The notes under the pieces: model-generated
Told to the model about the DNA's origin: nothing
Databases searched by the model: none
Seen by the model: the letters and a program-made list of their open reading frames with translations, nothing else
Source of the DNA: Silicimonas sp.
Lineage (GTDB): Bacteria > Pseudomonadota > Alphaproteobacteria > Rhodobacterales > Rhodobacteraceae
Assembly (NCBI GenBank): GCA_022824525.1
Contig: JAJDZT010000106.1
Location: forward strand, 1 to 47,601
Direction: 5' to 3'
Length of the DNA: 47,601 bases
Position numbers and translations under genes: made by a program
Shown here: piece by piece, positions 1 to 8,766 of the stretch
How positions within the stretch are numbered: the stretch's first letter is position 1
How the letters are laid out: each line of letters opens with the position of its first letter

Positions 1-99
1 AAATTCCTACATGGCCGGAACCCAAAGCCACCTCCCAGTGTATTGCAAGCCTGCTGACACGCCAAAACCACACAGCAAGAACATGAATACACCCGCTGA

Positions 100-390
100 A
101 ATTGGCAGGGAAAAAATTCAACTGCGGAATTTAGGATCATCGCCGAAGCGCCGCTTTCGTTGCTGGTTCCATCTTTCCTTTTGAGCGAGATCGAACGGGC
201 TTTTCAGATCGGATTTCTTGTCTTTCTTCCTTTTCTGATTATTGATCTGGCCGTCGCTGCCATCCTGATGTCGATGGGGATGATGATGGTCCCGCCGGTT
301 ATCGTATCTCTCCCATTCAAACTCGCATTCTTTGTCGTCGCCGACGGATGGAGCCTTGTTAGCGGCGCCTTGGTCCGAAGCTATTTCTGA
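100..390 (+). CDS. fliP: FliP C-terminal part, flagellar export gate protein (frame disrupted upstream)
   Basis: The frame ending at TGA 388-390 gives the conserved C-terminal third of FliP, an inner-membrane protein of the flagellar type III export gate. Visible features are the SEIERAFQIGF segment, the hydrophobic FLPFLIIDLAVAAILMSMG helix, and the MMMVPPVIVSLPFKL and DGW motifs, all typical of the family. The usual protein is about 245 residues; about 97 codons are open here. The same frame carries TGA stops at 55-57 and 97-99, where an intact fliP should still be coding, while frame 2 is open from base 2 to about 180. Either there is an indel near the A6 run at 111-116 or the gene is decayed. 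Identity of the C-terminal part is secure; integrity is not. Confidence 0.75.
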   Translation, partial: NWQGKNSTAEFRIIAEAPLSLLVPSFLLSEIERAFQIGFLVFLPFLIIDLAVAAILMSMGMMMVPPVIVSLPFKLAFFVVADGWSLVSGALVRSYF

Positions 391-512
391 AATCCAACGC
401 ATCGCGGTCGTGCCAAGAAATTCTTGGTGACCTGCTTGGGAACCTATCGCGCTAACACATCAAGGCCTTCCTGTAAGAATATGCACTCTTTTAGGCACTT
501 AGAGACAGGCAC

Positions 513-530
513 GTTCTTTATGAAAAGAAC
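513..530. terminator. weak AT-rich hairpin between convergent fliP and flgI
   Basis: GTTCTTT (513-519) and AAAGAAC (524-530) form a 7-bp stem with a 4-base loop. It lies between the fliP stop (390) and the flgI stop (546), genes transcribed toward each other. The stem is AT-rich and no long T-run follows, so it is only a weak terminator candidate. Confidence 0.25.
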
Positions 531-545
531 AACGGAATAGCAGTG

Positions 546-1646
546 CTACCTGACGACAAATTCTGCATGCAGTGCCCCGGCTGCCTTCATTGTCTTGAGA
601 ATATCAATCATGTCTCGAGGAGAGACCCCAAGGGCATTTAGGCCGGCAACAACCTCCGAAAGGGTGGTCGTATCTGGAATTTCTGCCATTCCGATCCCAG
701 GCTCTTCGTCAATTGCTGCTCTTGTCCGCGGAACAACGATTGTCTCGCCGTCAGTGAATGGATTCGGCTGTACAACGATTGGCTCTTCCTCAATACGAAG
801 TGTCAAATTCCCTTGGCTAACGGCAACTCGGGAAATCCGTACGTCTTCCCCGACAACAATCGTTCCCGAACGTTGATCCACTACAATGCGCGCCCTTTGC
901 TCTGGCTCAACTGTTAGGGTTTCGATCATGCCGAGTGCGTGAGCCGGTGAACTCAGGCCTGTGGCAGGAACATGTACCAACACAGTACCTGCATCGAGCA
1001 TCTGGGCCACGTTTCGACCAAAGGCCGCGTTAACAACAGACTCGATACGCCCGGCGGTTGTGAAGTCCGGGGATCTCAGGGCTAGTCGGATTTCTCCCAG
1101 CGCGGAAAAATCGAAGGCGACTTCGCGTTCGACGCGCGCGCCTCCTGGGATCACCCCCGCTGTCGGAACACCTTGAACAACGCTGGCGCCGTCGCCCTCA
1201 ACCGAAGCCCCACCAGCAATTATCGTACCTTGCCCTACAGCGTATATCAGACCATCTGCAGCGTTGAGCGGCGTCATAATCAAAGTCCCGCCAAGGAGAC
1301 TTTTCGCATCGCCGATCGCCGATACTGTGACGTCGATGCGGCTCCCGGCACGAGCAAAGGGGGGAAGCTCTGCCGTGGCGAGAACGGCTGCAACGTTCCT
1401 CGGGCGAAACTGTTCGCCCGTGACGTTTACGCCGAGTCGCTCGAGGATGTTCGACATGATTTCTTCGGTGAACGGTGCGTTCCGAATTCCGTCACCAGTG
1501 CCGTTCAATCCAACGACGATACCATACCCCACAAGATCATTGCCGCGCACTCCGTCAAATTCAACGAGGTCCTTTATCCGCACCTCTCCCGCACTTACAA
1601 ACGAAGGGAGAAAAAACAAACAGAGGGCAAGGGAAAGAAACCGCAT
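546..1646 (-). CDS. flgI: Flagellar P-ring protein FlgI
   Basis: This 366-residue protein has a Sec signal peptide (about residues 1-19, ending VSAG). The mature part starts with the FlgI hallmark VRIKDLVEFDGVRGNDLVGYG, and GLNGTGDG follows. FlgI forms the periplasmic ring around the flagellar rod in the peptidoglycan layer. Length and C-terminal region match the full-length family. The ATG overlaps the flgL stop by one base (TAATG), so the two are probably translationally coupled. It is the last gene of the leftward motB–flgE–flgK–flgL–flgI run. Confidence 0.96.
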   Translation of the reverse strand: MRFLSLALCLFFLPSFVSAGEVRIKDLVEFDGVRGNDLVGYGIVVGLNGTGDGIRNAPFTEEIMSNILERLGVNVTGEQFRPRNVAAVLATAELPPFARAGSRIDVTVSAIGDAKSLLGGTLIMTPLNAADGLIYAVGQGTIIAGGASVEGDGASVVQGVPTAGVIPGGARVEREVAFDFSALGEIRLALRSPDFTTAGRIESVVNAAFGRNVAQMLDAGTVLVHVPATGLSSPAHALGMIETLTVEPEQRARIVVDQRSGTIVVGEDVRISRVAVSQGNLTLRIEEEPIVVQPNPFTDGETIVVPRTRAAIDEEPGIGMAEIPDTTTLSEVVAGLNALGVSPRDMIDILKTMKAAGALHAEFVVR

Positions 1647-2653
1647 TATAGAAACTCGACGAGAGACAGGCGCGACAAACGCGCGGTAACCGCATAAATC
1701 GATTGAAGCTGAAGCTCGGAGTTTTGAAGACGCACTGCTGTGTCATAAGGGTCGGCTTCGATAAGCGCGGAACGTGCGAGTTCCAAGCTCACTTTTTGTG
1801 ATTGGACCTCGACCGCAGCGCGCTCAATCTGGGCTTGCTGAATTCCAAGCGAAGCTTCTTTCGCGACAAGCTGGTCGTTGGTGTCAATAAGGCGCTCTCC
1901 CGTTTTTCGTGCGATCGCCTGTTGTTCAGCCAAGTCTCCAGCCAAGACATTTCGGCCGAGCAATGCTCCCAACGACAAAGCCGCCAGATGTTCTCGGATG
2001 GGTTGCGTGTTTGCATTGTCGAGCGGCGCAGAAACCTCAGTGTCCGAAAGAATGGCTCCACTTGTCGCAATAGGTCCGCCCAAGTATCCGACCGTGTCAA
2101 ATCCACCTCCCGGACCGAACCATGCCACTACAACCGTTTCGACATCTGTCGCCGTCACTGCTCCCGACGCAAGAATTTCTGCTTCTATGGCGGAAAGAAT
2201 GGTCTCGGAATCGCTCACGGCTGGGAGATTTGTTGATGTGCCCGAAAACACGGTTCGCCCACCCGATTGAACATTTAATGTGCTGAGTGCCGAAGCAAAG
2301 TTAGCCAAGGCGTCGGCGCCAGCGTTGGAAATCAACGTTTCGCCTGCAGCATCCGGCAGTGTCAGCAAAACATCCGAGATCTGACCAAATTCCCGGAGTT
2401 TCGAAATTGCGGACTGTTGCGTGTTTAGCAGAAGCTTTTGTTCTTCGATCACGGATCGATAGCCCTCAGCCCGAGCAAGTCCCCGCTCAAGTCCCGCAAG
2501 CTGTCCGTAGTCGCCTTTTAGATGTGACGAGAAATCTGTCACAACACCACTCGAAAGTTCCTTCGTCAGACGAGCAAGGTCGTTCTTGATCCGGCCAGTT
2601 TCCCGACGAAGTTGTACGCTGTTTGCAAGGTCACCTAGTGAAGTAATGCTCAT
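1646..2653 (-). CDS. flgL: Flagellar hook-filament junction protein FlgL
   Basis: The 335-residue protein has a flagellin-like N-terminus (about 1-140; ELSSGVVTDFSSHLKGD) and a flagellin-like C-terminal helix (about 260-335). A short, poorly conserved middle separates them, as in alphaproteobacterial FlgL. FlgL joins the hook to the filament together with FlgK. It starts one base after the flgK stop region and overlaps flgI. There is no signal peptide, as expected for a substrate of the flagellar export apparatus. The assignment rests on the flagellin-type ends plus position next to flgK. Confidence 0.88.
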   Translation of the reverse strand: MSITSLGDLANSVQLRRETGRIKNDLARLTKELSSGVVTDFSSHLKGDYGQLAGLERGLARAEGYRSVIEEQKLLLNTQQSAISKLREFGQISDVLLTLPDAAGETLISNAGADALANFASALSTLNVQSGGRTVFSGTSTNLPAVSDSETILSAIEAEILASGAVTATDVETVVVAWFGPGGGFDTVGYLGGPIATSGAILSDTEVSAPLDNANTQPIREHLAALSLGALLGRNVLAGDLAEQQAIARKTGERLIDTNDQLVAKEASLGIQQAQIERAAVEVQSQKVSLELARSALIEADPYDTAVRLQNSELQLQSIYAVTARLSRLSLVEFL

Positions 2654-2654
2654 G

Positions 2655-4112
2655 TCACAATCCGATCAGTATCTGGACAAGTTCATCGACCGTTTGAACG
2701 ACTTTTGCATTGGCCGCATAGGCCTGCTCGATCAGAAGTAGCTTCTGCATTTCCTGATCTGTATCCACGCCGTTGGCCAGCAACTCATCGTTAAGTGCAA
2801 TGTATCGCGCCTGTTCAAAGCTACGATTGGTGTTGCCCAGGTTCAGCGCCTGGCCGGCAAGTGATGCGAGATCTGAAGCAAATGTCGAGACGGAACGCTC
2901 GGACGGTGAGAATGTGCCCCCGAGCGGAGCGCGCGTTTCCTCCAGTCTTTGGAGCATAGCGCTGAGAAGGGATGCGTCACCGACAGGACCAATGACAGTT
3001 GCGCCTAGACCATTTCTCAATCGCCATACGGCGCCGCCTTGTGCTGGATCAACACTGGCATTTATTGCGAGCCTGCCCGCCAAGCCGATGGTATCCAGCG
3101 GATCCAGCGGCCCACCTTGATCTGTGAAGAGACCTGGTTGTCCGACTGCCAATGTCCCATCGAGTGAAGGGTCTTCGAAGCGTTGGACCAGGTCGCGCGC
3201 CATCGCATCAAGATTCGATTGAGCCTCAACTGCCAGATCATCCCGTACCGAGAACAGCCCTGCGAGCCGACCGCCAGCGATTGGCGCATTTGCGCCATTC
3301 GTCTCGACTACTGCACCGTTCAACGTCAATCCTGCCAGTGCTCCGCTTGCTAGCGTCATGTCTGGTGCGATTGGCGACGTGCCGATGAAACCAAACTCGG
3401 CTGGTTCGATATCCACGAGGAGCGCGCCTGTCTTTGAATAAAGTGCAATTGTATCGTTACCTCTTTGAAGTTGCTGAATGGGCATCAGCTCACTGATGTC
3501 GTCGACCAGCTTTTGGCGTGCATCGAGCAAGGCGGGATAGCTCTGATTGGTGCTTCGCGCTCGCAGAATCAGTGCGTTCAACTCCGCAATCTGAACAAGG
3601 CTTTCATTTAGGCGACTTACGTCCTGCATGATCGCACGATCAGCATCCTCCCGTAGTGTCTGAACACTATCCGAAACGTCATTCAATTTCCCGGCCAGCG
3701 ACTGCGCGGCGTCAAGAACGGCGAGGAGTCTTGCATCGCTTTCGGGCCTTGAAGTCGCTGAAAGCAACGCTGCCTCGAGGCTCGATGTTTTGGCTGAAAG
3801 GCTGGCTGGATCCTGAGGTTCCCCAATAGCAACAAGGAAGTCTTCCTGAAATTCTGCGGTGACCGACGCGTTTCCAACGCCTGCTGCAGCCAACCGACGT
3901 TCACGCAAAAGGTTGTCATCAACTATCCTTGCGATGCCATCCACTTGCACACCCGCGCCATCGCCTCCCAGTATGCGTGCACTCAAATTGATTTCGCGGC
4001 GCGCGTAGCCTTCGGTCGTTGCGTTGGAAACGTTGGTGCTGACGACTTGCGCAGAACGGGAAGCCGCAGCCAGACCTGTCAGTGCGTTATTGAGCGTGGC
4101 CGTGATACTCAT
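2655..4112 (-). CDS. flgK: Flagellar hook-associated protein FlgK
   Basis: The 485-residue protein opens with the rod/hook N-terminal motif (LNNALTGLAAASRSAQVVST, then NVSNATTEGYARREI). It ends with the matching C-terminal heptad segment (LLLIEQAYAANAKVVQTVDE), which forms the coiled D0 domain. FlgK is the first hook-filament junction protein. It is encoded 6 bases after flgE and just before flgL, the standard hook–junction order. The middle part is variable, as usual. Confidence 0.94.
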   Translation of the reverse strand: MSITATLNNALTGLAAASRSAQVVSTNVSNATTEGYARREINLSARILGGDGAGVQVDGIARIVDDNLLRERRLAAAGVGNASVTAEFQEDFLVAIGEPQDPASLSAKTSSLEAALLSATSRPESDARLLAVLDAAQSLAGKLNDVSDSVQTLREDADRAIMQDVSRLNESLVQIAELNALILRARSTNQSYPALLDARQKLVDDISELMPIQQLQRGNDTIALYSKTGALLVDIEPAEFGFIGTSPIAPDMTLASGALAGLTLNGAVVETNGANAPIAGGRLAGLFSVRDDLAVEAQSNLDAMARDLVQRFEDPSLDGTLAVGQPGLFTDQGGPLDPLDTIGLAGRLAINASVDPAQGGAVWRLRNGLGATVIGPVGDASLLSAMLQRLEETRAPLGGTFSPSERSVSTFASDLASLAGQALNLGNTNRSFEQARYIALNDELLANGVDTDQEMQKLLLIEQAYAANAKVVQTVDELVQILIGL

Positions 4113-4118
4113 TCCAAA

Positions 4119-5423
4119 TCACCGTTTGATGTTGGTTGTTTCCTGAAGCATTTCATCGACCGTCTGAATGACCTTGGCGTTTGACGAGTACGCTCTTTGG
4201 GTCTGAATGAGCTGCGTCAACTCACCTGCAACGTCTGTTGCGCTTTCCTCCAACGCATAAGACACAACATCTCCGGTAGGACCGTCACCTGCATCCCAGA
4301 GGAAAATTGAGCCACTATCGGCGGACGTGCGGTAGATCTGGTTGTCTTCCGAAATCAGGCCGTTAGGGTTCGGCAGGTCGATAAGCGGGATCTGGTAGAT
4401 CGTTCGAGTGATACCAATGTCAAAGTTCGCCCGGACAAACCCGTTGGCATCGATATCTACGGAGATGAGGTTTCCAACCGGCGATCCGTCCTTGAGAATC
4501 GAGGTCGGTGCGAAGCTGTCGGAAAGCTGCGTGAGACCAAGACCTGATCCCACCGCCCCGATATTCACGTCAATTGGTCCGCCGTCCACAGTGATCTGAA
4601 AACTGCCGGCAACAGGATCATATGCGCCACCTGACACCGTGGTTACTGACGCAATCGTTCCGCCAGAACCGCGGGTGTCGTCAAACACGATTGTGTATTC
4701 TCCCACAACGGCTCCGTTGGAGGCCGAGTCAGTAAGCGTGATTGTCCAGGTATTCGAAGATCCGGGAGCAGCCGGTACAGTGGGCGAGAACTCAACGTTA
4801 ATCGCCTGGGAGGTGCCCAAGTTGTCAAAATACTCGACGGAGAGATCAAGCGGTGTGCCGGAAGAGCCAAATTCCGTTTCGGTAGCAGGGAGGTTTACGC
4901 CCAGATCAATTCTTGTAGTCGGCTCTGACGTGAACTGGTTCACGTTGATCTGGACGGGTTCAAGACCATCGCCGGTATCTCGCGCAAAAGTCGGGATCGA
5001 ACCGTCCGCCGCTGCCGGCCAACCCATGAGCGTCACGCCGGAGCTGGTTCTCAGAAAGCCCTCTTCATCGGTCCGAAATGATCCGGTTGTCGCGAGAAAC
5101 AGAGGAAAATCTCCAATCGAGTTCAAAAGTGAGCTCTCTGTTGTCACTGGAAGAAAGCCACGACCCCGAACGGCAAGGTCCGTTGCATTGTTGGTGGACG
5201 CCAGTGCGCCCGGTTGGTCAATCAGTCTTTGAGTCGTGACCCGCACACCGCCTGCGGAGTAGGTGCCTTCCCCACTCTCGATAACAAGAGAAGAGAAGTC
5301 CGCGACCGCGCGCTTGTAGCCATATGTGGCAGAGTTCGCGATGTTGTCTGCAATGGTTGCCAAACGGCTGGCGTTTGCCGCCAAGCCAGCAACACCCGCA
5401 TTCAGCGAAGAGGAAATCGTCAT
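4119..5423 (-). CDS. flgE: Flagellar hook protein FlgE
   Basis: The 434-residue protein has an N-terminal flagellar rod/hook motif (SSLNAGVAGLAANASRLATI, then ADNIANSATYGYKR), a FlgE/F/G-like LAVRGRGFLPV segment near residue 90, a Ser/Thr/Gly-rich outer domain and a C-terminal D0 helix (QRAYSSNAKVIQTVDEML). FlgE polymerises into the hook, the universal joint between motor and filament. The 88-base gap to motB is the largest in the run and contains a CtrA-like motif, so flgE may have its own promoter. Confidence 0.94.
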   Translation of the reverse strand: MTISSSLNAGVAGLAANASRLATIADNIANSATYGYKRAVADFSSLVIESGEGTYSAGGVRVTTQRLIDQPGALASTNNATDLAVRGRGFLPVTTESSLLNSIGDFPLFLATTGSFRTDEEGFLRTSSGVTLMGWPAAADGSIPTFARDTGDGLEPVQINVNQFTSEPTTRIDLGVNLPATETEFGSSGTPLDLSVEYFDNLGTSQAINVEFSPTVPAAPGSSNTWTITLTDSASNGAVVGEYTIVFDDTRGSGGTIASVTTVSGGAYDPVAGSFQITVDGGPIDVNIGAVGSGLGLTQLSDSFAPTSILKDGSPVGNLISVDIDANGFVRANFDIGITRTIYQIPLIDLPNPNGLISEDNQIYRTSADSGSIFLWDAGDGPTGDVVSYALEESATDVAGELTQLIQTQRAYSSNAKVIQTVDEMLQETTNIKR

Positions 5424-5474
5424 TTATCAGCCTTTCTGCTGCAAAGCCCTTGTCGCCACTCTAAGCACTCCCGC

Positions 5475-5489
5475 TTAACGGGCCGCTAA
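5475..5489 (-). promoter_or_regulatory. candidate CtrA-binding motif upstream of flgE
   Basis: The plus strand reads TTAA (5475-5478), seven bases, then CTAA (5486-5489): TTAA-N7-TTAA with one mismatch. It lies 52-66 bases upstream of the flgE ATG, a suitable distance for activation. CtrA commonly controls flagellar genes in Alphaproteobacteria; that it acts here is inference. Confidence 0.35.
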
Positions 5490-5511
5490 TGTCTAAAATC
5501 TTGGAGAAATT

Positions 5512-6357
5512 TCAGACTTGGTCTCTCAAGAGGATGAGTTCCAGCCTGTTGTTGCGTTCGGACAAGCGATCCTCAACGACCGGTTTTCGATCCGCAAAAC
5601 CGGTCACACGCTGCATTCGCTCTTCAGGAACACCGCCCGCAACAAGCAATCGGCGTACCTTATTTGCACGCGCTGCCGATCTTTCCCAAACAGGGTTTTC
5701 GCGCGCAGCCAGCGGGACGGAGGCGATATGTCCTTGAACCGCGACTTCATTAGAAGCCAGCCTGAAAACTTCTGAGATCGACAGGACAATTTCTTCAAGC
5801 GCGGCAGTGGCCGTATCTGGGCCGTCGAAGAGGGGTGCGCCGGGTATATCGAAGACCTCCACGATCAGTCCTTCGTCAGTCAATCGCGTGATGACGTGGC
5901 GCTGAAGCAAATCGCTGACCATGCTCTCGCCCGCCTTCCCCGATAAGAGTTGGGCGATCTCTTCAAGTGCGTCAGCCCCATCTTCCGACTTGGTGGCTTC
6001 ACTTTCACTCACTTCGCTGACAGCTGTATCACCGTTGGAATCAGTGGCGGAGTCTTCAAGCGTAACTCCTGCACCCGAACCGTTCCGCGCGAGTGTTGAG
6101 TCGGTGAACACACTGTCGCCGCCGAAAGCACCATCTCCACCACCCGAGACCTTGTTCACGGGAATTGTCGGGTTGAAGTAGTCAGCGATCCCCTTGCGCT
6201 GCTTTTCCGTGGTCGCTCCGAGGAGCCACATCAAAAGAAAGAATGCCATCATCGCAGTAACAAAGTCCGCGTACGCCACTTTCCAAGCACCCCCATGATG
6301 ACCACCAGCAATCACCTTTTTCCGCTTGATTATGATGGGAGCCTGTTCGTTGGACAT
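5512..6357 (-). CDS. motB: Flagellar stator protein MotB
   Basis: The 281-residue protein has a short cytoplasmic N-terminus and a single membrane helix containing the proton-channel aspartate, Asp31 in VAYADFVTAMMAFFLLMWLL. An acidic, low-complexity periplasmic linker (about 75-140) follows, then an OmpA-like peptidoglycan-binding domain (about 160-278, with NPVWERSAARAN and RNNRLELIL). MotB anchors the MotA/MotB stator to the cell wall and couples ion flow to rotation. It is the first gene of the leftward flagellar run and is divergent from the dehydratase gene. No motA is in the window. Confidence 0.93.
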   Translation of the reverse strand: MSNEQAPIIIKRKKVIAGGHHGGAWKVAYADFVTAMMAFFLLMWLLGATTEKQRKGIADYFNPTIPVNKVSGGGDGAFGGDSVFTDSTLARNGSGAGVTLEDSATDSNGDTAVSEVSESEATKSEDGADALEEIAQLLSGKAGESMVSDLLQRHVITRLTDEGLIVEVFDIPGAPLFDGPDTATAALEEIVLSISEVFRLASNEVAVQGHIASVPLAARENPVWERSAARANKVRRLLVAGGVPEERMQRVTGFADRKPVVEDRLSERNNRLELILLRDQV

Positions 6358-6486
6358 TCCCTTATTCCTCCATCCGCCAGCATGAAAGAACTAGAGCTTG
6401 CCTATGAATATTGACTTAAACGGCGTTGTCTCTGGCAAACGGCCAACGATTGCTCTACGCAATCGACAAAGAATGGGAGGCGAACG

Positions 6487-8271
6487 GTGACCGATAAGAA
6501 GCTGCGTAGCCAGATGTGGTTCAATAATCCTGACAATCAGGAGATGACCGCACTCTACCTTGAACGCTACCTGAATTATGGCCTCACCCGTGAGGAACTG
6601 CAGTCCGGGAAACCGATCATTGCGATCGCGCAAACCGGCAGCGACTTATCCCCGTGCAATCGACACCACATAGAACTCGCAAAAAGAGTGCGCGATGGAG
6701 TGATCAGCGCCGGCGGAACTGTGATCGAGGTTCCAGTCCATCCGATTCAGGAAACCGGCAAGCGACCGACTGCCATGCTAGACCGCAATTTGGCGTATCT
6801 TTCGCTGGTTGAAACACTTTACGGGTATCCTCTCGATGGTGTCGTGCTGACGATCGGTTGTGACAAAACCACCCCTGCACTCCTCATGGCCGCATCAACT
6901 GTGAACATTCCCGCAATTGCGCTTTCGGTCGGGCCTATGTTGAACGGCTGGTTCCAAGGCAAGCGCACCGGCTCGGGAACGATTGTCTGGAAAGCTCGTG
7001 AACTGCATGCAGCCGGCGAAATCGACGATGACGGCTTTATGGAACTCGTCGCGTCCTCCGCACCGTCGGTTGGTTACTGCAACACCATGGGCACTGCCAC
7101 GACGATGAATTCGCTTGCGGAAGCCCTTGGAATGCAGCTTCCCGGGTCAGCAGCCATCCCGGCACCTTATCGCGAACGCGGACAGATCGCCTATGAAACT
7201 GGCAAGCAAATCATCGAGATGGTGAACGCCGATCGACGTCCATCCGATATCATGACGCGCGAAGCCTTTGAAAACGCTATCGTCGTAAACTCTGCCATAG
7301 GTGGCTCCACGAATGCACCTATCCACCTAAATGGCATTGCAAGACACCTGAATGTGCCACTCGACAATGACGACTGGCAGCGCCTCGGCCACAAGGTTCC
7401 GCTGCTGGTCAACCTGCAGCCTGCCGGAGAGTATCTCGGCGAAGACTATCATCGCGCTGGCGGTGTTCCCGCGGTCATCGGAGAGCTGATCCGAAACGAC
7501 CTTCTGCCACATCCGGACGTTGTTACGGCAAACGGGAAGACCATGCGCGAGAACTGCGCAGATATCGAAATCGCAAACCCCGACGTCATCAAATCGGTTG
7601 CCAAGCCAATGCTGGATGCCGCTGGTTTCGTGAACCTAAAGGGCAACCTTTTCGACAGCGCAATTATGAAAACTTCGGTGATCTCAAAGGAATTCCGGGA
7701 TCGTTATTTATCGAACCAGGAGGATCCCGACGCCTTCGAAGGCCGAGCCATCGTCTTTGACAGTATCGAGGATTACCATGCACGCATCGACGACGAGAGT
7801 CTTCAAATCGACGAGCATTGCATCCTCATCATGCGCGGCGCAGGTCCCATTGGCTATCCGGGTGGCGCGGAAGTCGTCAATATGCGTCCTCCGGCCTATC
7901 TTCTGAAGAAAGGCGTCCACTCGCTTCCATGTGTAGGTGACGGGCGCCAGTCTGGAACTTCTGGCTCACCTTCAATTCTCAATGCTTCGCCGGAGGCCGC
8001 CGCGGGCGGTGGCCTTGCACTTGTCAAAACAGGAGATCGCGTGCGCATCGACCTTCGCAAGTGCACTGCAGACATGTTGGTTGATGCTGCTGAACTGGAT
8101 GCACGCCGTGCCGCCCTGCCCGACCGTCCGTTTGCGCCAGAAAGCCAGTCACCCTGGCAGGAGATCTTCCGCGAAAAGGTCGAGCCATTCTCGAAGGGAA
8201 TGACGCTGGAGGGTGCGCCCGAGTATCAAGATATCGCACGCACCAAGGGAACTCCGCGGGACAATCACTAG
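6487..8271 (+). CDS. IlvD/Edd family iron-sulfur dehydratase, probably D-xylonate/pentonate dehydratase
   Basis: The 594-residue protein belongs to the IlvD/Edd family, which dehydrates sugar acids or dihydroxy acids with an Fe-S cluster and Mg2+. The three cluster cysteines are visible in [20 protein letters not shown] and [10 protein letters not shown]. The product-loop signature [20 protein letters not shown] is near residue 490. The N-terminus ([20 protein letters not shown]), length and overall pattern resemble the pentonate/D-xylonate dehydratase branch (Caulobacter XylD type) more than IlvD of valine synthesis. The reaction would be sugar acid to 2-keto-3-deoxy acid. GTG 6487 follows a GGGAGG-type ribosome site. 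No other sugar-acid genes are adjacent, so the substrate is uncertain. Confidence 0.88.
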   Translation: MTDKKLRSQMWFNNPDNQEMTALYLERYLNYGLTREELQSGKPIIAIAQTGSDLSPCNRHHIELAKRVRDGVISAGGTVIEVPVHPIQETGKRPTAMLDRNLAYLSLVETLYGYPLDGVVLTIGCDKTTPALLMAASTVNIPAIALSVGPMLNGWFQGKRTGSGTIVWKARELHAAGEIDDDGFMELVASSAPSVGYCNTMGTATTMNSLAEALGMQLPGSAAIPAPYRERGQIAYETGKQIIEMVNADRRPSDIMTREAFENAIVVNSAIGGSTNAPIHLNGIARHLNVPLDNDDWQRLGHKVPLLVNLQPAGEYLGEDYHRAGGVPAVIGELIRNDLLPHPDVVTANGKTMRENCADIEIANPDVIKSVAKPMLDAAGFVNLKGNLFDSAIMKTSVISKEFRDRYLSNQEDPDAFEGRAIVFDSIEDYHARIDDESLQIDEHCILIMRGAGPIGYPGGAEVVNMRPPAYLLKKGVHSLPCVGDGRQSGTSGSPSILNASPEAAAGGGLALVKTGDRVRIDLRKCTADMLVDAAELDARRAALPDRPFAPESQSPWQEIFREKVEPFSKGMTLEGAPEYQDIARTKGTPRDNH

Positions 8272-8364
8272 GCCACCTACTGCCCATCTCAACAAAATGA
8301 ACTGGACGACGCACATAGTATGGTGCGAGGATTCGAACACGTTCATGCAGGAAGGAACGCTTTT

Positions 8365-8766
8365 ATGAAAATTCTCCGCCACACAAAGACCGCTCTCACC
8401 TTCGGACTGGCCCTTCAGGTCGCAATTGCCACTCATACAGCGACCATGGCGGAAGCGCAGATGATCAGCACTGACACTGCGATCCAACGTTCCGCCTCAG
8501 AAATGGATCGCGCCTTCCTAATGGATGAGCTCGCGAAGGACGAAGTTCGGGACGAAATGGTACGCCTCGGCGTTTCTCCTGACGAAGCAGAAGCAAGACT
8601 GGCAGCGCTTTCCGATGCGGAGATCGCACGGCTGGTTCAGCAGGCAGAAGAAGAAAAGGCGGGAGCCGATATCGTCGGCACGCTCGCAACCATCTTCATA
8701 ATTTTACTGGTAACCGACTTCCTTTGCTTTACCCGCGTCTTCAACTTTACCCGTTGCGTTCGCTAA
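8365..8766 (+). CDS. PA2779 family small membrane protein
   Basis: The 133-residue protein resembles the PA2779 family (function unknown). It has an N-terminal hydrophobic/export segment (about residues 5-30), a charged middle helix with a repeated acidic pattern (SPDEAEARLAALSDAEIARL), and a C-terminal membrane helix (GTLATIFIILLVTDFLCFTR). The start was placed at ATG 8365, after GGAAGGAA, because this puts the export segment at the N-terminus; a longer open frame begins at 8320. The next gene overlaps its 3' end and encodes a PA2778-type peptidase, the usual partner, so the two probably work together. Confidence 0.8.
   Translation: MKILRHTKTALTFGLALQVAIATHTATMAEAQMISTDTAIQRSASEMDRAFLMDELAKDEVRDEMVRLGVSPDEAEARLAALSDAEIARLVQQAEEEKAGADIVGTLATIFIILLVTDFLCFTRVFNFTRCVR

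Noticed and set aside
118..402. 94-codon open frame on the minus strand over fliP
   Set aside because: Antisense to the highly conserved FliP C-terminus; its charged, low-complexity translation has no family resemblance.
8329..8338. T-loop-like GGATTCGAAC, suggesting a tRNA
   Set aside because: No acceptor stem, D-arm or anticodon arm can be formed around it.
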